Shown here: positions 1-13,040 of the stretch, piece by piece
How the letters are laid out: each line of letters opens with the position of its first letter
How positions within the stretch are numbered: position 1 is the first letter of the stretch
Assembly: GCA_037954665.1 (NCBI GenBank)
Contig: JBBMOL010000099.1
Location: 1,922,001 to 1,986,000, forward strand
Direction of reading: 5' to 3'
Origin: Laguncularia racemosa
Taxonomy: Eukaryota > Streptophyta > Magnoliopsida > Myrtales > Combretaceae
Length of the DNA: 64,000 nucleotides
Translations under genes and position numbers: made by a program
The notes under the pieces: generated by a model
Database searches by the model: none
What the model was told of the DNA's origin: nothing
Seen by the model: the letters and a program-made list of their open reading frames with translations, nothing else

Positions 1-559
1 CTTATCTTTACATGCAATCTATCTTATTTATTTTTTCGAATAAATTACAAATACTGAGTTTAAAATATGTGTATTATTAGTATTGAAATCTTATTGTTGC
101 TATTATTATTTTTATTTTATCTACATGTGATTTTGCATTTTGCATCGAAATATGCCTCAATGCCTGACAAATTTTCATCGAGAAACCAATCCAATATTCC
201 CTGGAAAATAACATCGAATGTTCCATAAGTACTTGTCAACAGGGGAAAAAAAAATTACATATTTCCTTCCAAGCAATATTTAATCAATCTTAAAAGAATG
301 AAAAAACTTTATTTTTTTTATTAAAACTTGTTAACCAGCATTCCACGAAACTCTAACTATATTATTTTCATAAGTGTTCGATCGTTGTATTTTCTGCTTG
401 TTTCTTTTCTACTTTTGGCAAATGCACCTTTCCCTATATCTTCAAATGACCATGGGACCAAAGACATGAAGGAGACCCTTGTAGAAAGACTCACCTAATA
501 AATAATCTATTGCCATTTTAGCTGTATTTGCTGGTTGGAATGTAAAAAAGAATCACATG

Positions 560-1729
560 GAGGACAACCTTTATTGGAGTAAAGTCCAGAAACATCATAT
601 TAAACGATATAAAATACAAAGTTGCACTGTCAGCAACAAGGAATCGGACAAAAGTTAAAATAGCTTTTAGTTTCCTATCAAACAATGAACAAAAACGCCC
701 AGGATAAGTTGTGACAAGAGAATATCACCCGGAAACTCAATTAAACCATGAATGAAACACCGTTCTACAAATGCACTATGCCGGCTAAATTGTACAATAT
801 AAAAAAGGAACTCATTTAGTTCAAGAACATGATGTAAGATACAATTTTCAACAACAAAAATAAAAAAGGAAAGAATCATGATTCAGAGAGAAGGAAGGTA
901 ATTAATTACTAAAAGTGGGAGACTATAATCTACAACTTCAGAAGGAATAACCAGGTTTTCAAACGCATTGCACCGCGCGTCCGTAATCTTGATGAAAAGG
1001 CTCTTCAACAGTGGATGTGTTTAGCTGATGATACATCTGCGGACGTAAAACCAAATAAGTGTTAAAAAGAGAATAAAACTCAAGTTGGGTTTTGTCCGCT
1101 CAACTAGCCATATTGTCAAGCAATATACTTCAGCCAACTGAGCCTCTACCAATTAAGTATAACACACAGAAGCTCATACACAATTCGGTGACCACTTTGA
1201 ATGCAAAATCTAAGTTTCGTTTGTTTTGTGGAAAACCCTTCTGCAAAAGTTCTTTAATATTCGATATAATTAGATTTTACCATTGTCAACAATTCTTAGA
1301 GTAGTCGCAAAACATTGTGTTAACCGGTGGCATTTCATAGATAGGTGGTCTTCAGATCAATGATAGTGACAAGAGGCCTGTAGTGTTAGTTAATTACCAA
1401 TGGAAAATAGCACTAGCAAATGAAAAAAAAAAAAAAAAATCCATTTCAAAAGAGGAAATCATTTTCTTCACTTTCCATGAACATTTTCTGCTCAAGTTTG
1501 TTACTGCCACTAGCCACCATTACTATGATAAGATTTGAGCATGGTAGGCGTTAGATAATAGCAAATACTTAGCTCAAAGAACATTTTTCATGATACAATC
1601 ATGCCCCTGGTTCTATTGACTACAGAGACCAACTAGAGCCATGTGAATAAGCAGAGAATATTCTGAAGGTACTTTAGAACTTACCATTTAGCAACTTTAT
1701 CGTGTCTCTTCTGCCCTTGCTGCTGAGAA
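560..1729 (-). other. PIRL gene 3' UTR, probably spliced
   Basis: This lies downstream of the PIRL stop codon. A good donor (ATG|GTAAGT) has its GT at 1684-1683, and a fitting acceptor (GTCCGCAG|ATG) leaves the next exon starting at 1036. A 3' UTR intron of about 648 bases (1684-1037) is therefore likely. The stretch 900-1036 is richer in GC than its surroundings, as expected of an exon. An AATAAA signal on the minus strand at 569-574 could end the transcript near 550. Splice sites and poly(A) signal are seen in the sequence; their use is inference. Nothing else is recognised in 1-1729. Confidence 0.45.
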
Positions 1730-3640
1730 TTATGTTTTCACATAGTCCATAGCTCCACGCTTTCTCTTATTGGACCTTGAAAAGAAACAAATCTGAGCCC
1801 AGCTTTTCTTCTGCTTCCCTGGTTGCGGTTTATCTCTTTTCTCTACAAGCTCTTTCATGTATTGGACAACAGCCTAACATGAATGGTAAAGCACAATCAG
1901 CCACCATGATATCTTTAAAAAATTACATAAATAGTAGTCAATGGAAGAGGTAAAACACACCTGAGCACCCTTTTCTGCAATGTGCTGAGGTGGTACTTCT
2001 AAGGGATTCTGGTCAGTATGCAGAACACAAAGCTTTGTTAGCATCCCGAAGGTGTCTGGAAGTACACGTATTTGGTTGTTGCTGACATCTAGTTCCTCAA
2101 GCATTTCAAGGTTTCCAATAGACCGTGGCAGTGATCTCAGATCAGCAAAATTATTGCTTATATTCAACTTCACAAGTGTTGTGGCAAGACACAAGCTTTC
2201 AGGCACAGTCTCTAGTTCATTGAAACTTACATTAAGCTCCTTCAAGTTCACCAGAGATGACATTGTAGTGGGCAACTGTTTAATGTTATTGTAACGCACG
2301 CATAGAGCCTCCAATGTTGAGATTTTTCCTACAGCTTCAGGGAGGGCTTTGATCCGATTGTAATCTGCGTGAAGTTCCCTAAGGGAAGTACACCTACCAA
2401 TACTATGTGGTAGTTCCTCAATATCGTTTGTTTCAATGTTCAACTTCTGCAGGCTCACCAGCGATCCTATTGTCTCTGGAAGTGCAGATAGCTTATTTGA
2501 GCTCAAATCCAGCTCCTGGAGGTGTATCAGCCTGCCAAATGTAGAAGGCAAAGACACCACCTGATTCCCAGCTAGATTCAAATAGATTAGGCTAAGGAGA
2601 TCTCCAATGGATTCTGGCAGTTCATTGATTCTATTAGAACACAAATTGAGTCTTGTCAAGGATGAAAGACCACCTATAGCAGCTGGTAGAGTCAACAATC
2701 TATTCTCCGATAAATCTAAGCCAATCAAACTTGATAGCTTTCCGATGGAATCAGGAAGCCACTCGATCTGATCCATCAACTTGTTCTGGAGATTTAGCTC
2801 TCGAGTGCCTTTCTTAGCAGACACTTCAATCAAACTGGCAAGCTTTATCAAACTAAAATTTTCACCATCTTGTCCTGCACAGTATCATCAAATTATATCA
2901 AAGAATGAAAAGAACAAATTAAATACATTAAACCCCGAGTAAAATGTGAACAGAGCAGATAAACTGGTTCTCAAAATAATAGGTAAATTGGCTCAATGTC
3001 TAGAAAACAAGGATCAAAAGGTACCTGAAGCACTCGGAGACTTTAGAGTTGAATCCTGTATCTGGAATGTTGACGAAATGCCCAGACCTACACCGATTCC
3101 ATCAACATGGAATGATGACACTGGCTTTTTCACGTAACTATCATCTCTTGTGAACAGTGCACCACTCTCCGAAGGCACTTTCCTAGAGGGTCTAGCTGAT
3201 ACCTCATCAGCTATTCTGGTTGCACTAGAAACGCTCTTTGAAACCTTAGCAGTGGCAGAACCGTTTGAGTAATTTGTCCTGTGAGAACTCGATCCAGATG
3301 ACAGGCACTCAGAAGCTCTCTGAATGTACTCACCGAACAACGAGTGAATACCTTCAAGATCGAGCAGTTTCAAAGCCTCCCTCTTTTGCTCTTCGCTTTG
3401 GTAATAAACCATCTTCTTTTGCATCTCTTGTAGAACCATGAACAACTCTTCGGGAACATCAATGCCTTTCTTTTGCCTTGCGATGGCATCGAGTCTAGCC
3501 TGGTCTTCCTTTTCGACATTACGAATCAACGTTCTAGCCGCTTCAACCTCATCGATGGAAGGCCTAGTGGGGAGAGATCTATGAATTCTCATTATCTCCC
3601 CCACAACTCCATCAACCGATTGCAAACTCGAAACTTCCAT
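1730..3640 (-). CDS. Plant intracellular Ras-group-related LRR protein (PIRL)
   Basis: This encodes a leucine-rich-repeat protein of the plant-specific PIRL family, resembling the PIRL4/PIRL5 group. These are predicted cytosolic scaffolds related to animal SHOC2/Ras-binding LRR proteins; some Arabidopsis members act in pollen and gametophyte development. Coding exons are 3640-3025, 2874-1961 and 1873-1730, phases close, and the product is 557 aa. Exon 1 (about 205 aa) is a charged N-terminal region, partly helical, with a Ser-rich linker. Exon 2 carries about eleven LRRs of roughly 23 residues (LPxxIGxLxxLxxLxLxxNxI) at residues 245-500, preceded by the family sequence SLIKLASLIEVSAKKGTREL. 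Exon 3 is a basic tail (SRSNKRKRG) that could act as a nuclear-localisation or membrane-contact patch. The start is the first ATG, at 3640. Length matches known PIRL4-type proteins (about 550 aa). No break is seen. The exact subfamily is uncertain. Confidence 0.93.
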
Positions 3641-4210
3641 TTTTCTTAACCTAATTCAGTAATCCAATAACTCAAATTAGAAAATTCACCAAAACCCGAA
3701 ATCAAAACCATTCCTTCTATTCTCTTTCTCTCAATAATTAAAACTCCACATCAATCACCATAGTTCATAACTAACTCCACAACTTCCTATATCAAAATTC
3801 AAGAGGGAATCCAACTATTCTAAAACAACAAAACATATGCATATAAATCAAAGATCTCTCCAAACCCCAACCATCCCTCATATAGACCAACATCAAACTT
3901 AGAAATTCCATTTCTTATTCAAAACTTAAACCCAAATTCAATAACACAATAATTCAAATTACAAAATAACCAAAACCCAGAAATCAAAATCATTCCTTCA
4001 ATCCTCTCTCCAACAGTAATTAAAACCCCACAACATCAAAAACCCAAAATTGAATAAATCCAGCAACATTATTGAACAAAAACACAAAATTCAACTACGG
4101 TCAACCACAAAACAACAAAATTATATAAGAAATGAAAGATCTCTAAAAAAACCTAGCATTTCTCAAACTAAACCGAACTAATCCAACAAAACAGAGTATA
4201 TGGGGAAAAA
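3641..4210 (-). repeat. Imperfect tandem duplication (~280 bp) in the PIRL leader
   Basis: Two adjacent diverged copies can be followed at an offset of about 271-286 bases. Matching landmarks are ATTCAGTAATCCAATAA (3655) with ATTCAATAACACAATAA (3936), AAAACCCGAAATCAAAA (3691) with AAAACCCAGAAATCAAAA (3972), AACAACAAAA (about 3825 and 4111), and AAGATCTCT (3851 and 4136). The proximal copy abuts the PIRL start codon. The distal copy has a matching ghost ATG at 3911-3909. It lies in the 5' UTR or in a 5' UTR intron. Confidence 0.7.
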
Positions 4211-4700
4211 ATGAAAAAAAAAAAAAAGATAGAAAATTTAGAAAACTCAAACTTTAAGGACTTGGACTAGAAAGCTTAACAAAATGGGAAACTGGGTAGT
4301 GAAGAAAAGCTGATAAATTTATAAAATAAAAAGAAAAAAAATCGATTGTTGATTTTAATTTTGCTCGAATATTAAAACTACTCCTCAAACCCAAGTTGAA
4401 TTTGAATAAATCCACCTGTTATTTTTTCCATGAAGATACGGGAAAAGGAAAAAATGGACTGAAAATCTTCTTCTTCTCCTCCTCCTCCTCCTTAGTATTT
4501 GTTTGGGTTTCTCTTGTATAGCTATATGTATAGATACGTGAATAAAGAAAAGTAGTGGGTTTTCTTTTCTTTCTTTTTTTAACTCTATTTCTCTTTCTTC
4601 GGGTCTTCTTGGGGATGGATGAATAAAGACACCAAAGAAACAGAAAGAGAAAGACTCGAAGAGAGAGAGAGAGAGAGAGAGACAGATTAATTAATGTTTT
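4211..4700 (-). promoter_or_regulatory. PIRL 5' leader and core promoter region
   Basis: On the minus strand this region is pyrimidine-rich, as is common for dicot transcription-start regions. It holds a (GA)n/(CT)n tract at 4660-4682 and a TCC/GGA tract at about 4468-4494. A possible 5' UTR intron runs from a CAG|GTGGAT donor (GT at 4415-4414) to a TTAG acceptor ending at 3651; splicing would remove most of the duplicated leader. No clear TATA box was fixed. The boundaries are approximate. Confidence 0.4.
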
Positions 4701-6471
4701 TCGGACATAATTTAGGGAGCTTATAACAATACGAAAAGAGGAAAGAAAAAGGAAAATAAGCAGAAATTGATTATGGTACTGATAAGTGATATGTACAAAG
4801 TCTATGATATTTACTTATTTAATTCTACATAAAAAAATTTACTATGATTAATAAACTTAATTTTATGTAAAATAGTTTATTTTATTATAAATAACCTATT
4901 TTTGCATCTATAATTTATTATGATTATATGAAAAAAAAGGTGGTGTGAGCTGTTAGCTATTGCCTAAAATATGAATAACTACTTTTCCGTACATTGTATA
5001 TTTCTTACTAAGTAGACTTAATTAATGGATAGATGAATTATTATGTGTAATCATTTCTCTAATTATTACAAATTCAAGATTAGACGAATGTTAGCCGCGA
5101 TAAAGTCTTGACTTACGAGAATTGTGACCTTAATTATTTTTCTATTTAATGCATGATAAGTTGACTCAGAATTTTTCTTTTTATATGTAAAGAAAGATTT
5201 AATAATGTTTTGTATATTTTAAATCAATCATTTAAATCATTTATGCCAACATCATAATTTGATAAAATTCTTTATATTATAAATGAATTATTTAGGTCGT
5301 ATTTATTTTATCATATTATGTAAACCTTCTATACATGACATAGCATAAAGAAGACTTGAATATTTATTAAAAAAAGTAATGCATTTTGTTGAATTTTTAT
5401 ACAATCCTAAGAGACTCAAAGGACTTAAATATAGAGAACTCAATGATCTTTTGGAATAAATATAAAGATTCTTTAGTGCGCTTTTTGCTTTTTTTTCTTT
5501 CAACTATAATTTAATTTAAATAAAAAAATATTAGCATATGCTTAAAAAGTATTTATAAAGAATCCAAATAAAGAAAAAAAAACTTTGCTTTTTTCTACAT
5601 TGACCTTTTACATAGAATGAGTAACCAATATTAGAAATATAATGAGTTTACTTTATAAATTTATAACAAACACTTGTTAATAAAATCCATTTAAATGTCC
5701 TTGGTTTGATATTTCTAATAAGTAATTAAACACAAGAATTATATATGGTATAAAAATAATGTTATGACAGAAAATAATTTTTTTCTATTATAATAAATGT
5801 TATAATATTCTGATATACTTTTTAAAATCAACTTTTTATCAATTATTTAATAATTTAAATAAAAAGATTTTTTTATATAAATAACTAATAAAATTTTGAG
5901 TTTTAAAAAAAATTAAACTCACAAGCTTCATAAGATATTCTAGAACCAATAAATTAATGTATATAGGTTATAAGAGGAAACCAAGTTTCATATTAAAATT
6001 TTTGAACTTATATAGTATGTGGTATTAATAAGGGTAGGAAATTGTAGTTTATTCCTACATATCTTGGATTTGCTTATCTTAATAAATAAAATTCTTTTTT
6101 TTTCATTAATAGTATATATATTACTAAAATCAAGAATTAATTACATAGCAATTTTGATTGCATGCAGCAGAAACAAGGAGAGGGATTCCCCCATGGTTTT
6201 CAACAAAATTTTACATAAGTCGAATGGAAAAATACAAAATAATCTCCCACCTTGGCCCTTTATTTTTATTCAAGTCATTTACTTTTTGAATTTTCTTTTG
6301 AAAATTTTTCCCTTCTATTTTAGTTTTTCACATTTCAAAGCATGTGAAAAAAAAATCCATCTACAACATTTATTAATAATTTTATTAATCAAAAGTCAAT
6401 TACTTTTGATATGATATTAATTTTTGCAAATACAAAATGTAATCATTAATCAACATATATGAATTTTCTTT

Positions 6472-6492
6472 TATATATATATATATATATAT
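6472..6492. repeat. (TA)n microsatellite
   Basis: About ten TA units in intergenic DNA. Confidence 0.95.
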
Positions 6493-8279
6493 CATTTTAA
6501 GGAACGTGGGTAAAAAATTTACGAGATGAGATTTTTTAATAGAATAACAACAAAATGTTGGTGATTTGAGTAGGAATTTTTTTTTTTTTTTTGGGTATAA
6601 TAGGGAAATTTTAAAGTAAAAAAAATAAAAAGAAAAAGAAAAACGAAAATAACGTGAAACCGATAATGATTTCTAAGTGATCGGTTATCAGCATGATCTA
6701 CTTGACTCTGGGGTGTCTTATGCCGCTTTCTCATTTGTTTGACAGATATGCCCCTGCTTTCCCCTTTTAATTAGCAGCAATACCATCCTCTTTTACTGTT
6801 AGCCCAATGATATATGGAATGAGCAAGTGGCCGACTTGTTATGAAGAATTGATAAAACCTTTATTATGAGATCTAGTATTGATTTTTTTTTTCCTCTTAT
6901 GCTTTCGATGAATTTGAAATTTCCAATAAAAGTAAAGACTAATTTTAATAAACTTAACTCGGATCATCAAACGAGTGTTAGAGTATTAATTAATTTTTTT
7001 GTTAAACTTATCATTATCATCTATAAATTAACTCTCAAATGAGGTGAATTATTCCTTATTATAGTTTGTTTGAGATATTAGATTGTAACAAGTAGTTCAA
7101 TCAAAAAGATAAGTGAATAATATCCTATTGTACTCATAATGCAGCCTTATTACTTAATTAAGAATTACAAAAGATGTTTCCATTGTGTTTTTTCCTTTTT
7201 TAACCTTTTTATTAATATTACAGTTATTATAAAAATATGCTTTATCATATTTATAATTACCATCAATAATTTATAATTATAATGCTCTAAATCAAAAGTA
7301 ACCAATAACTATGTCAAAAAATATTAATGGACCTTTTCATCCACCGCTCAACCAAAAATTTTTTAACTCATATTAATATATTATATATTACTTGATTTTA
7401 TATACCACTATTCAATATCTTCTATGATCTATATAAGATTTCATTCATATGGGTTATCACAACTCTTCACTTAAACACGCGACATGAGGTCTTACAATTG
7501 AACCAAATTTTATCCTTTTTTTTTGTCCCCAAATTAGATACTAACTAGTAGAGGATCGACTAAGCCAATAAATGATAATTGACCTTTTTTCACTACTTAA
7601 CCCAAAAGTTTCTATCTAATATTAACATATTATTTACTAAATAATCTTATATATTATTACTTCGTTTTATATATCATATTCATATCATTACTTAATATCT
7701 CTCATAATTTATATGGAATTTTATTTACATGAAGTATTATAATTTATGCCTTTAAAAACATGAAATATAACAATAACTCTCTCAAATGATTTTTATCTTC
7801 CTTTGTAACTTTTTCCAATCTCAATTATAGTAAATGATTTCTTATTACAGTTTATGTGTCATATCAAACTATTGTAAGTGATTCGATTTATTGGTGTATA
7901 GATAATAGCGGGGTTGAAGTTAAGATTAAATTATCAATTTACGAAGATCGGCTTGCATGAAAAAGCAAATAGCATTATTACCATTCAAAATGGCATTTGG
8001 AAGAGCTTGAATCACCCAAAAGTCCTTCATTTTCCGATGTCAATCTTCTAAATGAGAGCATGATGCCAAATCAAAATTAATAAAGTTAACTAAAAAGCTA
8101 CTTTAATTAGGCCTAATAGATTACATTATCCTAGATCGTCTGCATGATACAGAGAAAGCAATTGGGACCCACTTCCACAAAACCCTAGGTTTAAACATTA
8201 ATAGGAATGAGTTAATGAGATGATCTAATCCTTTGATTTCGATGAGGATTAAATTAATGAATCAATGAATTAATGACCA

Positions 8280-8560
8280 CATGCAGCATGATTTGATCCA
8301 GCACACACGACACGAGGGGTATGCATGTAATTTCAGACAAGGAGAAGAGCTGGCAACATGTTAACATGCTACATGACACTGTCGTAGGACGAGGAGAGAG
8401 AAGGGATATGTCGTTTTCTTGAAAATCAGTAGGCCGTAGCCCCCTCGTTCACAATCACAGGGTAGGAGTGGGACTGGTGTCCCACCTCCCAGTGGCCTTT
8501 CCAACCCATGTGGCAGCTCCTCTAGACAGACAACAACCTTCATCACTACGTGCCGTAAAA
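8280..8560. other. GC-richer island in AT-rich intergenic DNA
   Basis: This block has a clearly higher GC content than its flanks. It contains a 12-bp perfect palindrome (CATGTTAACATG, 8357-8368). It also contains a short hairpin with arms GGAGTGGGAC and GTCCCACCTCC separated by four bases (about 8466-8490). A 61-codon reading frame crosses it on the minus strand but matches no family I know. It may be an old exon, a promoter fragment or a non-coding RNA; nothing decides between them. Confidence 0.35.
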
Positions 8561-10291
8561 TGAATGCTTGTAATTTGTTAATCTAGATCGTATAATATTT
8601 TGTTGTAATTGGCCGAAGCAACATTGAGCTTGGAGAATTTAGATGGAATGTCTATTATGTTAATCAGTTTTATATAGTTTAATTCTTAACGATTTCTTTT
8701 GGTCTTCTATACGTTTGTCTCAAATGTTGCTATTCAAATGGCTGCGATTATATTCACGGAATCTACATCGTTTATCAATTCATATAAAAACATATCTTTT
8801 CTTCCAAAATAAAAATAAAAATCAAGTGTAAGATCAAAAGTGTTTGCTAAGATTCTTATCATCTAATTGATCTACTAATTATTTTTTTAATCTTCTCTTT
8901 CCAATTATACTTATCAAAAATAAAAACTAACAAAAAAGAAAAGAAAACTTATAAAAAAAATCTTCATAGGAGTTCGAATATTTAATTGTCAAAACAACCA
9001 TATGTCAAGAGTTGTAAAACTAATAATGATAATGGTAGCATTGCAAACCATATCCAATTTCTACATTTGTTTGACCTAAATTTAGATTGGTTGCATCTCC
9101 AAGTAGATCAATGAATAGGGAAGCACAATTTTGGCTTGCATCACATCCATATGGACCCAAACAAGCAAATCTAAGTGAGCACTATAGTTTCCATTTCATG
9201 TGATTGTTTGTGGTTGTGAATTTACATAAGTTTGAGTATAACTCATATTTTGAGTTCAAGGGACTGGAATCAAAGTAGAGAAAAACATAGCATTAAAGAG
9301 AAATGCTTGTCCAGTATTGGAAGTTACTACTTATGTCAGATGCCGAATAAGATGGGCATGTGATAGAACTTGGATATTATAAAATTCAAAACTTTTGGTG
9401 ATTTAGAGCATTCACTAGGGCCATGGGTTGATGATTCAAAGTGCACTAGCCAATAAGGCAATCAACATAGAAGGAGGCCAATCAACTAGGGTGTTTGGGG
9501 ATTGAAAAGGATTTTCACAATATCCCCTATTTGTTTTCCACTTTGCCTTATTGGATATGTCCAACTTAAGTATACTTGGATCTATATATGCCCAAAAGAG
9601 TCCACTTTTACACTAAAGCAATTATTTCAACATAGTGAATTTGCTATCTTGTTTCCTCATTTCACCCCTAATTCTTCTAGGCCTTTCCATGTAAAATTGT
9701 TTTATGTTATTTTCTCTCTTCCTAGACTTTTGGTACAATTAGTTATTTGTATTGTAACAACTTATCCATTGAAAGTGTGACGTGCAACAAAATCTATGCA
9801 AAATTAGGCCATTATCTAAAGAGTTGACATTAGCATTCCATGTTAGCAAGCTTAGCTTTTTGAATATGAATCTCTAGATATATTCAAAATTTATTCTTGT
9901 TGAAGAGATAGGTAAAATTTTATAAAATATTCATCAAAAAATCACTATTAATCTTTAACTAGTTTGTTCATAGATGATAATTGCACCAACTCCTTGACAA
10001 ATCCCTCTTCAAATGCTATTAAAATAATTGTGCATATTGATATGCCAATTAGGCCATGGATTAACTAGATCATGACACACATATAGTCTATAAACTTGAC
10101 CTTGGTTTTAAATTAGATCAATTACTTCATGGTGGTTTCGCTATTTTAGATATAAATTGGGTTATCCAATGCACCTCTATAGTAATTAAGATCATGATAG
10201 ATGGTTGTTCAAAAAAACTTGTTATCTAAGTAAACTAGTTTTATCTCAAAAGATTTTACCTCTTATGCAAGAGAGTTAACCAAAATGCTAT

Positions 10292-10311
10292 GTATATATA
10301 TATATATATAT
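10292..10311. repeat. (TA)n microsatellite
   Basis: About ten TA units in intergenic DNA. Confidence 0.95.
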
Positions 10312-11383
10312 GTGACAAAATCTCTAACAAAAAAGTTTAGGAGCTAGTTAAATTTGGTAATAAACTTAGGCTTAGTAGGCATACATGGGTAGTTAAGCTA
10401 TTAAATTAGTTGATGGTATAGTGGTGTAACCATCTTTTTAATCAACCACTCTCTTTAACTTTTAAAAGTGAAAACCCTTTTGTTTTGTAATGAGCCCACG
10501 TAGTAGAGCACACATGAACCCTTAACTAAAAGTTCTACAGCACCCAAATTCAGGAGAGATGTTGATGTTGACGTTGATTTTGATGATAAGAGCTCAATGT
10601 CATCACTTGAAAAGTATCAAGATCAAACAAAGCAATTCAAAGGATCTAGGATTGATCAAGAAAGGGAACTAATTTAGGAACTGTCACCATGGTAATGCTT
10701 AGTATATACAATTTTAAGCAACTGGACAAAGAAAATATCTTGTATCCTATTTTGTTTGAGTATGAACATGTTATTGGATTTTTTTTCTTAAAAAATATCC
10801 ACCCATTAAAAGGATATTGACAAATTTTAAAAATTGTATACCATAAATAAAATAAAAGTTTCCAATAACTCCTAAAACAACCCTCTTATTATTTAAAAGA
10901 CATGCATTAAAATATAAAAAAGATTGTGCTTTGTTGTATTTCTTATAATGTACTATCTTATTATTCTTATACACTACTATTCTATTAATAATACGCTCTC
11001 TACCATAATTTCCCAATTTACATAAGGTTATACTTAATAATATAAACTAATGAAATTTCAGATGAAGTTGCAATTCTTTTTAAACTATCAAATGTTTGTA
11101 TTATTTAGCATGTTATGTGTTGACTTTCTTAGTATTTATGGTTAAGTGCTTTTATTATCATGCTACTAAAAATTAATAAACCTTACATGGACATGACAGA
11201 TGATCAAATGGGGTTTGGATTTTTATAATTAATATTATAAGTTCAATGTATAATCACAATAGCGAATGGACTCATTCGTTATACTAAACTGCAAAATGGA
11301 AAATTTTATTTATGGCAAGTTTGCATGGCTTGAACGCTTGCAGTGTGACAATTTCATAAAACAACTATGCGACTTCTCAAGGG

Positions 11384-11409
11384 AATAATAATAATAATAA
11401 TAATAATAA
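11384..11409. repeat. (AAT)n microsatellite
   Basis: About eight to nine AAT units in intergenic DNA. Confidence 0.95.
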
Positions 11410-12639
11410 AAGTACATAGACCGTTATGCATGGAAATTAGGTCCACACAATACCACACAGCTATTAATTTTTTATACATAACAATAAATAGAAAATAGCT
11501 CTGAATTAATTGTTATCTGTACGAATGGTCAAGCAAACCCCACTATAGTTTAGGTATTTAGCTGATTATGTATAAACGATGTGCTTGTTTAAATAAATAC
11601 GATGGACTCTTTAATATTAAGAGATAAACCTATTATTATATGAATTAATATGATAGAATATAATCATGAGCACATAAAAAACAATAAGCGAAAATAATAA
11701 GGAGATTGAAGGTTTTTATAGAGAAAGTGGATGGTGTTGGAAATAAAAAACCTATAATTTACATGAATAAATATTTCAAGATTTTATGTGTAAAATTAAA
11801 ATATTATAATTAAATTGTTCATGAAAACATACATAAATTTATAATGAAAACAAATCTTCAAGGGTTTTATCTTCAAGCTTATTATAACTGTAACTGCTTT
11901 TGATTTTCTCTTACTTGATGAGATATAACAAAAGGTTGACAAAAGAAAACCTACTAATGACACACTGTTAGATTGAGGACCTTAATCCTATATATATATA
12001 GCTTTATTGTTTTGTTTCACTATAGCTCGCATAATAAGTAAAAAAATAAAACACATGAGTTTCTATGCATTATAGTCTAATAAAAAATTTATGATATGAG
12101 CCTAATAACTTTATTTATTAATTAACTAAATAATTATTTTTATTTAATAATTTAATTCCTTAACTCAATTAAATTATTAATAATATGTAATTAATTAATA
12201 TTATAAACCACAAAATACAACAAATAGTTCTTATGAGAGATAATAGGTGGTTTTAGCCTTTGATTTAACAAGCACTTTACATAGATTTTTTTAAAAATAA
12301 TTTATATAATTTTTTAATAAAATATATATAAAAAAAAAGATTTATTCACTTAAATATTACCTATACATATGCATCCACTAGCAAACATAAACACCAATTC
12401 ATTAGCGAAACTCACCCCTATTCACTTACGAAGCAACCGGACTCGCCTCATCCCGTAGGGAATGATAGCAGAAAGAGAACCGCGGCAGGTAGAGGGGTCA
12501 CCGTAGCCGGCTTGAATTTTGAAAATTTTATAAATTCAACCTTATAATTTCGACAACTCTTTTAAGCATAGTTGATTTTTCACATCATGCGTTCAAATTC
12601 ACAAAATTTTACGTATTTCTTTGAAAAATATTCCATGTC

Positions 12640-13040
12640 ATACAGTAGGAGATAGGGAAGTCTAGGGAAAAATCCAAAAAAAGGGTGGAAGTGATAAGGT
12701 GGTAGGAGGAGCAGTTGGGAGTCACGACTGATAGGGACAAGTAAGGAGAGAGTGAAATGGGGGGTGGGGGTGTGGTGGTGGTGAAGTAAATGAAGAGAGT
12801 ACAGGTGTCGGGAGTTTGATTGGGGATACGTGTCGTCTGTTTTTATGGGCAGTGTCGAAAAGGTCCATCCTATTCCAAACTAGCTCACATATTAATCGTT
12901 TTTCGAGAGGGATGTGTCAAAGCTCACGTGTTATGTTATCGCCCACCCCCCCTCTGCTCTGTGCTTGCGTCTTGTTTACAAGGATATTCCATTTCCATAC
13001 CCGCCCGTATTGACAATGACACGCCCACCCTAACCACATT
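12640..13040 (+). promoter_or_regulatory. Orphan GC-richer island with G-box and ABRE-like elements
   Basis: A TACGTGTC (ABRE-like) element lies at 12827-12834 and a CACGTG G-box at 12925-12930. A G-rich run (12759-12783, with G6 and G5 blocks followed by GG repeats) could form a two-tetrad quadruplex. Short plus-strand ORFs (12816-13149) have no family signature. The composition resembles a promoter or leader, but no gene follows. This is described from motifs only. Confidence 0.3.

Noticed and set aside
8361..8546. 61-codon minus-strand ORF
   Set aside because: No family resemblance, no splice or promoter context; only its GC content stands out.
9502..9780. 92-codon plus-strand ORF in the intergenic region
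   Set aside because: Phe/Leu/Ile-rich with no conserved motif; consistent with chance in AT-rich DNA.
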